The notes beneath the pieces were generated by a model. That model was not told where the DNA came from and did no database searches. It saw nothing but the letters and a program-made list of their open reading frames with translations. The translations under genes were made by a program, and so were the position numbers. Positions 33,786 to 43,400 of a stretch of 64,000 nucleotides of DNA are shown one piece after another; positions within the stretch are counted from its first letter, which is position 1, and every line of letters begins with the position of its first letter. Origin of the DNA: Miscanthus floridulus. Taxonomy: Eukaryota > Streptophyta > Magnoliopsida > Poales > Poaceae. Location: positions 9,992,386 to 10,056,385 of the forward strand of contig NC_089593.1 in assembly GCF_019320115.1 (NCBI RefSeq), in the 5' to 3' direction.

Positions 33786-33815
33786 CTCTGTACTAGTGTA
33801 AACTAGAGATGAAAC

Positions 33816-34957
33816 CAAAGAGAAAAATAGCGGGCTATAGCGGCGTAGCGGCTGGACAGGCTTGCTGCTAAGTTATTCGTATTTTTGCCGCCATGACAAC
33901 TTTCACCGCTATTACGCGCTATAGCGCCGCTAAGTTGCATAGCTTAGCGTTTTAAATAGCGGCGCTATTTCAATAGGGCCATATGAGTGAAATTCTGCAC
34001 TGAAGCCCAAAACCAATGAAACCAAAGAATGCAAGTGGCCAAGAGATGAAGTTAACTTGGATCATTAAGGGGGAGAAGCGTCAAGTGAAGAAGATGGTGG
34101 CAATTATGCTGTTGCTGTTGTTGTTCACTCAGGGAGAGCTGGAAGCGCAAGTAGCTCCAAAGGTGGCCCTATGGAGAGGTTCTGCAAGTCCACTCCAGAA
34201 GAAGTTGTTGCTGCAAAGGGAGCAAGCACAGGTGCACTCAAGAAAATGAGCAGATTGCTTCATGACAGGATGAGTGACCTCGTGTATGTAATTTAACTCC
34301 AGGCTGAAGCATAAAGAGAGAATAAGACAAAGGATCCAATTGAGAAGCAAGTTGTAGATATTCTAGAAGATGATGACAATGAATTTATCAATGGAGTTGC
34401 ACTTGCAGCAGATGATGAACAAGAAGAACCAAAAGACCCCCAAGCTAAAGGTGAGAAAGTACGAACAAGAGGCTGCACCAGCAGAACCAGAACATGGTAA
34501 AAGGAAGAGAGTTCCCCGCCCTAGGATTAAGAAGGGGGTGAAGAAGATCACATATATTAATGATGGCAAACAATCTGTGCCGGAGATTGCAGCTACTTCA
34601 TCTTATGATACAGAAAATGATGACGATCAAGATGTCAACATGCATCCTCAGTCTGGAAGTGACAAATGTTCTCAGAACTCTATCTCAGACTAGATTATTA
34701 TTTATCATTTGCTACTAATTTGATATTTTGGACAATTAAGCTTTCATGAACCATATTATAATGTCATATTGGTATTTAGTAATGTTACCTAGACTTGTGG
34801 AAACATATTTGTGTTCATTGAAATTCATATTTGCCATGTTTTTTTTTCATCAATCACTGATATTTTTCATGTATTTTCTATAAAAAACGTTATCTGTCGT
34901 AGCGCCGCTATAACTGCATAGCTACTGAAAAAAAGTTTCCCGCTATTTTAAACTTTG
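33816..34957. mobile_element. hAT-like non-autonomous element (1.1 kb)
   Basis: The termini CAAAGAGAAAAATAGCGGG and, mirrored, CCCGCTATTTTAAACTTTG match at 16 of 19 positions. Outside them lie GATGAAAC (33808-33815) and TATGAAAC (34958-34965), an 8-bp target duplication with one mismatch, as expected for the hAT superfamily. The interior has only short broken frames, for example near 34170 (PMERFCKSTPEEVVAAK) and 34370-34693 (lysine-rich, RVPRPRIKKGVKKITYIN). These may be leftovers of the N- and C-terminal parts of a hAT transposase. It begins 17 bp from the CACTA-2 end. Confidence 0.75.
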
Positions 34958-35066
34958 TATGAAACCTCTCTAGCAGCTGTGCCAAAATGGTCCCTATACA
35001 GTTGTAAAAACGCAGCTCCCGCGCATAGATATGTTATTTTCGTGGAAATATAATACCCATACCTGC

Positions 35067-35809
35067 GGTCATTATAAAAGTTGATAATTATCTACGAGTC
35101 ATTAAAAAAGTTGAGTTCTCATATGTGCCACTACTGTGAACTCTTTTGCCCTCCACGCCACTTCCGTTAGATTTTGCTCTAAAGGTGTTAAACCGCGGCT
35201 GTGAAAAGTCCAAAATACCCTAAGGTCTGAATATACAATTAATTTTTTTGGGCATCTTAATGACCTCAAATGAAAAAACTCAAAACTAGCAGCCTGTTCG
35301 GGAGGCCGTATCGTATCGTGGATTATTTACTGCTTGCTGGTTTGGTGTGAGAAAAAAACACTGTTCCCGGCTGGAAATTTACGATCGTTTACGAGCAAGC
35401 GAACAGGCTAGAAAGTTGCAGATCTCGACAATATCTGCAATTTTTGTATAAAAATTATCTTCATTTAATTCGGTACAAAAAAATATAATTTGATATTATT
35501 AATGTCTTAGAAAAATCCCATTTTTGTACGGAATCAAATGAAGATAGTTTTTATAAAAATATTATAGATCTCGACGAAATCTACAACTTTATAGTTTTGA
35601 GTTTTTTATTTGAGATCGTTAAAATGCTAAAAAAATTAATTACATATTTAGACCTGAGGGTAATTTCGACTTTTCATATCCACAGTTTCACACCGTTAGA
35701 GCCAATCTGACAGAAGTGACGTGGAGGATAAAAAAGTTCAAAGCATTGACACGTACGAGAACTTAACTTTTTTAATAACTCATCAATAATTAACAACTTT
35801 TATAATGGC
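35067..35809. mobile_element. Foldback (long inverted repeat) element, interrupted by a MITE
   Basis: The left arm starts GTCATTATAAAAGTTGATAA and the right arm ends TTAACAACTTTTATAATGGC. The arms stay complementary for about 220 bp (for example AATGACCTCAAATGAAAAAACTC versus GAGTTTTTTATTTGAGATC, written here in parts) and continue to an inner stem around TTTGTACGGAATCAAATGAAG. Removing the 119-bp MITE at 35291-35409 restores the left arm to match the right. Confidence 0.8.
35291..35409. mobile_element. MITE nested in the foldback element
   Basis: Ends AGCCTGTTCG and CGAACAGGCT are exact inverted repeats, a very common grass MITE terminus. CTA flanks the left end and TAG the right. It sits inside the left arm of the foldback element at a point identified exactly by comparison with the right arm. 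Confidence 0.75.
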
Positions 35810-35873
35810 TAACAAGTAAAAGCCTCTCACAGCTGATCCCTCCCCTCGCTCGGGTTGAGGGACCAGAATATGG

Positions 35874-35941
35874 CGGTCCTCGTCCTGGTTGCTGCTCTGT
35901 TGGTGCCGGTCCTCGTCCTGGTTGCTGCTCTGTTGGTGCCG
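35874..35941. repeat. Two tandem 33-bp units upstream of NAP1
   Basis: GGTCCTCGTCCTGGTTGCTG with CTCTGTTGGTGCC is repeated exactly twice in the GC-rich region upstream of the NAP1 leader exon. It produces matching repeats in the overlapping minus-strand frames, which I do not consider genes. Confidence 0.9.
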
Positions 35942-36099
35942 GATCGCGTCGACGCACGCTGGACGGACGGGCGGGCGGGCGGGCCGCCGTTGGTCGACGA
36001 ACTCTCGGGTACAGCCGCCGTCCAGCGAAGCCTCTGTCGCCGACTCGCGGGCGGGCACTCCGCTCCGTCCGCTGCAGCAGCCAGCAGGGAGCCCCACCG

Positions 36100-36433
36100 G
36101 GCCGCGGGAAGAAGTGGGCCCCACCGCGCAGCGTCACGAGAGTGGGGCCGGGACGCCGTAATTGCGTAGGCGTAACGACGAATCCGGCACTCCGAACCAC
36201 CGCATCCGTCCTCGTCTGCTCCGGTCGCCTTCCGTCGCCTACTCCCCTCCCACTCCCTCCCTCCCTCCCTCCCGTCACGTCGAGGCGACGGGGTCCGACC
36301 GAGAGGGACGCCTCGCCACCGCCGTCGCTGTCGCTCCCTCCCTCCCCGCGCAATGGCACCGACATCCCCACGCTGAGCGAGAGCGAGCCCCGGGGGGTCG
36401 ACCTCCGAATCCGCGCTACCGTCCGTCCCGCAG
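36100..36433 (+). other. Likely first, non-coding exon and core promoter area of NAP1
   Basis: A GC-rich block with CTCCCTCC-type pyrimidine stretches ends in CCCGCAG/GTGAGCTCG at 36433/36434, a strong donor. The first coding exon begins with an acceptor at 37437-37438, so a leader intron of about 1 kb fits common plant gene structure. The transcription start is not determined. Overlapping long frames on both strands at 35783-37134 are composition-driven and lack family resemblance. Confidence 0.5.
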
Positions 36434-37480
36434 GTGAGCTCGTCTCCTTGCTGCTGCTGCTTGCTCTCCGCCAGGCCCGGGGTGTGTGCCGATGCTCGTG
36501 TTCCCAAGCAATCCCCGCCGTGAAATGCCGCCGGGTTCCATGTCGATTTAGGCGCTTCAGCTTGCTCATCTGCTTTCAAGAGTACCCGTGTTCAGTTGCG
36601 AATTATCCTTCCTTCGATTCCGACCTCCTCGCTCCTCGGGTGCGCGGTGCGCTCCTGCGTGCATTCCCATTTCCAGCGCTGTTTGGCGTGCGTTCGCCGC
36701 TAGTGGGCTCCAGGGGGCGCCATTGCTGTTCCAAATTCGCAGTCGGCGCCGACGTGCGTGCGGCCGAGCGGTCCAGCAGCCGAGCCGCGCTAGCTGGCTG
36801 GACGGCGCGACCCCACGCCCGCGGCCAAGCCCAGGCCGAGCGGCGCCGTCCCGACGGCCTACTGACCCGCGGCCCAGATCCACACGGCGCACGGCGAGGA
36901 CTCCTCACTCTGACTCTCTCCCTCAGATCCGACCGAACTGGAACCCGTACCAACGGCCAATGGGGAAGAGGAAGGAGACGACAGACCTTCATTCCAATGG
37001 TTGGTTGCTCCGGGCGGTGTCGGGAAGGGCTTAGTAGTGAATCACAGTATCAACCCCACTGGTGGGGAAAGGCAGCCGCTTCTGCTGAACATAAGGCAGC
37101 GTCAATGCCGCTAAAATTAGGGTGTTTACTTTGACACATGCGTAAAAGCATAGTGACCATAGGTTGTGTTTGCTGTTTCAAGCTCCCTACAGCGCTGTTC
37201 CTCTTCCATGCTTTATTTAATTCTAAACCACTTCATTTATCCATTAGGCTACTAGTGAGCATATTTCGATGGTAACCGATGGCATGCCTGTAGTTTTAAA
37301 ATGTGATTTCATTGCCTGTTTTGTTCACCAGGGCGTGAAGTGGGCTGATGTAGGTTGACTATGTCGTTCGTTGCAATTTAACTTATGCGTATATTGGCAG
37401 TGTATGCTTTTCCTCAACTTATGTGTCTGTACTTGCAGTGCAGTTGAAGACGAGGCAGCTGTTCTCTACTTAAGGAAGAG

Positions 37481-40400
37481 ATGGCCCATGTTTTGTTCAA
37501 AAGCAAAGACATGGATGGTGGCATGTCCCGATGGTCCGAGTATCTAAGTGTTGAAGAACCAATTCCTTCGGCATTGGCAACCTGGAGGAACATGGGTGTT
37601 GATGGGCCGCAAGGCTCGTCTGCCAGTGGCCACAAACATCTTCAGATGGAGCCGGTGGTTCAACTGTCAAAGGTCGCGGAAGGCTTGCTGGCCAAAATGT
37701 ACCGGCTGAACAGCATCCTGGACTATCCAGATCCAAACACGCACACGTTCTCAGATTCATTTTGGAAAGCTGGTGTCTTTCCAAATTTCCCAAAAATTTG
37801 CATCACGCTGTCAAAAAAGTTTCCTGAGCATCCAAACAAGCTGCAGCTGGAACGGGCAAGGATTCAGTTTTCTTTAGCTGTTCACAGCTCTTCTGGCTCC
37901 CTTACTAGAATTCATTTAGTTTAATATGGTGGTGACTGGCGAGTCAATCACTCTGATGCTTTGCAGGTAGATAAGTTTGCTCTTGATGCTTTAAACGAGA
38001 ATGCTGAAGGTTACATGCACAATCTTGAGCAGTGGATCCTGGTATGTGCCAACCATATAAAGAAATCTGAACCTTTAGGGCAAACCCCCTCTCTTTCTGT
38101 TAATGAAAAACGTGTTGCAATCCAAAACAATATGTGTATGGTACCACCCAAGTCTGTCCAAATTGTGGAAAATGGTTGCATTAGTTAACCTATGAGTTTT
38201 ACTATATTCTGCTCTCAGTAACCGAGCATCTTTGTTGAACTGATATGACATAGAACCTCACCTGCTCTAATTCTGTGTGACTTATTGCACTGGCTCATTT
38301 TCCATTTGTCATTTCACCTGATACATTTTCCAAGCTTGGGTTCATCAGATATGGTATCCGTGAAGGCTGCACATGCTAGCATGGTCAGCCTTTTTTTTTT
38401 GTAGCATAAGTTTGCTGTCCCTAATTCTGCATGAGTATCGAGCTTACCATATGAACGAGAAAAAAAGCTGTACTTGCAATTTACGAAAGGCTTGTTAGAA
38501 TATGTGCCAACAATTGGTACCTGTAGTTCGTAGCTTGAGTGATGCACTGCCCTGAACTAACCGTTGTCTTTCTATGCCATAAAAGTGTATTTAGAAATTA
38601 CTGACTTATTAGTTTAGTTAATTACCTTCATTCCCATTGACGATGTTTTCCTTTCTCCTCATTTTGCTGATTTCCTTCCAATTTCATCCCATCAGTTGCT
38701 TCTTGATTTGCTGGCATTTCGTGAACAAGCTTTGCGACTTATTTTGGATTTGAGCAGCACGGTCATAACATTGCTGGTAAGAGATCTCTTGGTCTTGATT
38801 GAAATGGCATGCCGTTATTGTCTGCGTAATTGATTATGTTTGCATTATTTTCACAGCCACACCAGAACTCTTTAATTCTTCATGCTTTTATGGATCTGTT
38901 TTGTTCATTTGTCCGAGTGAATCTTTTCTCTGACAAGGTAACTATGCTCTTAATTTCATTATATTCGAAATATATTACTACTCTAAATAGTAGTTTTTCC
39001 TCTTTTACCAAAATAATGTCCTACCTGAACTTCTGTTTGCAGATGCCAAGAAAGATGATCCTCCAGGTTTACAACATCTTGCACGTAATGCTGAAGGGTG
39101 GTCGTGATTGTGAGTTTTATCACCGGTATGGTGTTACCTTTGGAAAATAAAAGTTGCTTCCACCTTTTAAAACCTTTTTTAATACTATGATTATATTGTT
39201 CATCGTAATTTGTGATTTCTATATGCCAGTTGCTGGTGTGTTATAAAATTGCATGAAAACAAATATAGATCATTCTTTATTAGTTAATCATGTGTGTTAA
39301 TATTATTCTTGATTATTGCTAAAATGAAAATACAAATATGCGTGCATTGAAAACATAATTCAGAAATTGAAGGCCAACAGTCTGTAAGCCCGAGTATGCT
39401 GATTTTTAAGTATTGGCACTTATGTTATTGATAAATATAAATATATTTTCCCCTCGAACAATGCAGAAGAGCTACACGTTATTTCATTAAGAAGGAAACA
39501 GTACAATGGGAGAGGAAGAACCCCCTCCTGGGTACAAGGAAAAGAAAAAAAAAAGAACAAAGGGCACACAAAGTGTGGGTGGGTGGGGGGGGGGGGGGGG
39601 GGGGGACCTTACAGTAGCGCCCGTACTAGCAAGTAACATGACCACTAACCACTATGACCATCCTGAACAACACTAGATACAAATATAGTTATCTTAATCG
39701 CTCTTCTAAGAATTTTATATTTAAACACTATCATTCTTGCATGTTTTCAATGTATTATTGTTTATATCTGGAGTGGTACCGTACCACAGACTGTAGCCTG
39801 TGCATTTACTACTCTCTCGAGCCATAAAAAAAATGCCATTTCAGACAGGATTTAGCTAAACCTTATATAAAGTACAAACATCGATAACTTTTAATTGTTT
39901 AGTTTGGAAACATTTAAGTTATATGTGTAGAATCGTCCTGAAAAACACCTGCAGCATCTCATAAATCTGAAGGATTTTAAGGATATAGGGTGTTAGACCC
40001 TTGATCTTCGGCACGGAGTTATCCGATCAGTCACTAGTGTTGCCGAGCACACACTAGCGATGCCGACCATGAACTGTCGTTGGCTACCACACACTATGGT
40101 TAGAGGAAGAAGACGGGAGGGAGAACAGAGCACACACACAGCACAAGCACCAGCGTTGGCCGAAGCTCTGTAGAGGAGATGACAAACTGAACTCGCTCTC
40201 TTTACTGAGTTGCAGTGGCAAACTATATATACAATTCTACCCATCTAATTCTAGTACACAGGCATGTCAGGCTGTCATGTTGCTATAGTGACTAGATGTG
40301 ACAGCAGGGCTGACTTTGGCGTCTGCCCCTGCTGTGGCTACAGAGCGGCAGGTGAGCTATTCTGCGCCTGCCCCTGCAGCTGCTATAGTGCAACAACATG

Positions 40401-43400
40401 GAGCCCTTTTCGGCGCCGCCTTCTCCTGCCGCACATTCACACAAGGGGAGCAACAGGTTACCAAACAATTCTTCCCCTAATCCTGCTGCTAACCCTTCAA
40501 CCCCCTCCATGCCGATCATATTCTTCAGCTCCGTGAATCGAAGACGGCCGAGCGGCTTGGTGAGGACGTCTGCTAGTTGCCGACCAGTTTCGACGAACTC
40601 GATGCCAATTTGCCCTCCATCGATACAGTCCTTGAGGAAGTGGAACTTGATGTCGATGTGCTTGCTCCGGTCGTGGAGAACCGGATTCTTCGCGAGGGCG
40701 ATGACGGGCTGGTTGTCCACCATCAATGCAGGTGGGTGAGCTTCCACACCGGTTAGCTCGCCCAGCAGCCGGCGCAGCCACACAACTTGGCACGCCGCTG
40801 TGGCCGCCGCCACGTACTCTGCCTCGCACGTGGACAGTGCCACCACCTTCTGCTTCAGCGACAGCCATGAGATAGGAGCTGACCCGAGGAAGACGAGCAC
40901 GCCAGAGGTACTCCGCCGTTCGTTGATGTCTCTCGCCATGTCCGCATCGCTGAACACAGTGAGCTGTAGCCTACTTCCGCCGGTCTTGGGGAAAACGATC
41001 CCTTGATCCACCGTCCCTTTGACGTAGCGCAGTAGCCGTTTCACCGCAGCCCAGTGATCCTCTCGAGGATCCACCATGAAGCGGCTGACGTAGCCCACGG
41101 CGAACGCAATGTCTGGCCTCGTGTGGACTAGGTAGTGTAGACCGCCGACGATGCTCCGGAAGAGTGTTGCATCTACCTTCGCCGCGGTACTGGCCTTTGT
41201 CAGCTTCAGCCGCTCCATTGGAGTTACGCACGGCTTGCACTCAGTCATGCCGCTCTACTCCAACAGCTTCGAGGCGTACGCGTTCTGACTGAGCGTGAGC
41301 GTCTCCTTCCCTTGTCTCACCTCGATGCCGTGGTAGTAGGAGAGCGCGCCGAGATCGCTCATTCGAAAACGAGCCGCCATCTCGCGCTTGAAGCTGTCAA
41401 TGTCCTCCGCACGCGCGTCGGTGACGATCAAGTCGTCCACATACACGCCGACGACGAGCTCCTCCTTCCCCCGTCGCCGCGTGTAGAGCGCGTGCTCGGT
41501 TGCGCACCTCGTGAACCCAAGCTCACCCAGCGTGGTGTCAAGCTTGTCGTTCCACGCTTGCGGGGCCTGCCACAGACCGTAGAGCGCCTTGCGCAGTCGG
41601 AGCACCCTGTGCTCCGCTCCCTTGACGGCAAAACCCAGAGGTTGCCTGACGAAGACCGTCTCCGTCAGCTCGCCGTTGAGGAAGGCCGATTTTACGTCCA
41701 AGTGATGAACGCGCCAGTCCTTTGCTGTTGCCAAAGCCAGTAGCAGTCGGACAGACTCCATGCGCGCTACCGGCGCAAAGACTTCCTCAAAGTCGATGCC
41801 CTCGCGCTAGACAAAGCCTCGGGCCACGAAGCGTGCCTTGTGCTTGACAATGGCGCCGTGCTCGTCCCGCTTGACCTTGTACACCCACTTCAGGCCAATC
41901 GGACGACATCCTGAAGGTGGATCGACGAGCTCCCAAGTCTCGTTTTCCTCGATCGCCTTCATCTCCTCCAGCATCACCCGTCGCCAATTTCCATCGCTCT
42001 CGGCTAGCGCGAACGTGGGTGGTTCCTCTACACTGACGAGAAACAGCTCTGAGTCATTGAGCAGTCGTCTTGCCATTCCTAAGGGCCCTGTGCCGCCGAC
42101 GATGTCGTCCAGCCTATGGAACCGCACCTCCTCACCGTCGTGGAAGGCATCCACGAACTCAGTGATGTCACTTGGAGGTGAGGCGAACTCGATCGGCGTC
42201 GATGGAGTTCCCTGTTTCGCCGGAGTGCTCGGCACAGCACCTGGAGTGCTCGGCACCCCGGTTGCAGTGCTCGGCACTACTCCTGGACAGCTCGTCACTG
42301 CTCCTGCAGTGCTTGGCACTACTGTGGGAGTGCTCAGCCCCAGTCTTGGAGTAGTCGGCACCACTGCAAGACTTCTCGGCTCCGCTACGGGAGTGTTCGG
42401 CACCCGTCCTGGAGTGCTCGACACCACTGCAGGACCTCTCGTCTCCACTCCTTGAGTGCTCAGCACCCCTCCCGGAGTGCTCAACACCTCTTCCCCAGCG
42501 TCTCCACCACCGTAGATGACAGTGCTCGACGACGAAGGAGCTGGTGAAGCCGCCAGCTTCCCCCGTGCTCGGACTGTTCCAGTCCCAAGCTGCCTTTTCG
42601 TCGAACACGACGTCGCGCGAGACAAGCACCTTGTCTTCGCGTGGGTCGTAGAGCCGGTACGCCTTGGTACCTTCCGCGTAGCCCAGGAACACTATCGGTG
42701 TGCTCCTGTCCTCTAGCTTGGTGAGGACCGGCTTCGTCTTCCTGACGTGGCCGATGCAGCCGAATGTCCGGAGGAAGGACACGCTCGGCTTGCGCCCATA
42801 CCAAGCATCGAACGACGTCTTGCCCTTCAGGGCCTTGGTGGGTGCGCGGTTGAGGATGAACACTGCCGTGGTCACCGCCTCACCCCAGAACCTGGCCGGC
42901 ATGCCCTTGGCCTTCATCATGGATCGAGCCATGCCGACCACCGTCTGGTTCCGTCGCTCCACCACGCCATTTTGCTGTGGCGAGTACGGCGCGGTGTGGT
43001 GTCGCACCACACCCTGATCCGCGCGGTACGCAGCGAACTCCACCGAAGTGAATTCGCTGCCGCGATCAGTCCTCAGCACGCAGAGCTTCTTGCCGCTCCG
43101 CCTCTGCGGGCGTCTTGAATTTCTTGATCGCCGCTGCCGCCTCTTCGTTGCTCATCAGGAGTGGAACCACATGTAGCGACTGCAATCATCCACGAGCAGG
43201 AGGAAGTACCGCCGACCACCATTTGTGGCTGGCGTGATTGGCCCGCAGAGATCGCCGTGGACGAACTCGAGAGCGTCCATCGCGCGATACATGGCCGCCT
43301 TTGGGGACGGCAACCTCCTCTGCTTCCTGGCCAGGCAGCTGTCACACAGCTCGCCTCCGTGCTTGATGTGGGGCTGTCCTCGGACCATCTTCTCCAGCCG

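Larger units (their letters stand above)
22312..33798 (+). mobile_element. CACTA-2, En/Spm-type DNA transposon (11.5 kb)
   Basis: It begins CACTAGTAGAGAACAG at 22312 and ends with inverted CTGTACTAGTG at 33798. TAA lies directly outside both ends (22309-22311 and 33799-33801) as the 3-bp target duplication. It has the same orientation, gene order and protein families as CACTA-1. Its hairpins include TTTACTCCCGG as well as TTTAGTCCCGG. The GRF gene is open, the transposase has only two lesions, and the Ulp1-like gene is heavily broken. Confidence 0.95.

Noticed and set aside
34016..34693. Two short genes inside the hAT-like element
   Set aside because: Fragments without start context or full domains; better read as remains of a transposase between hAT termini.
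35783..37134. Long overlapping frames on both strands upstream of NAP1 (up to 330 codons)
   Set aside because: CpG-rich leader and promoter sequence; no family resemblance, low-complexity Arg/Pro/Ser content, and the NAP1 frame begins at 37481.
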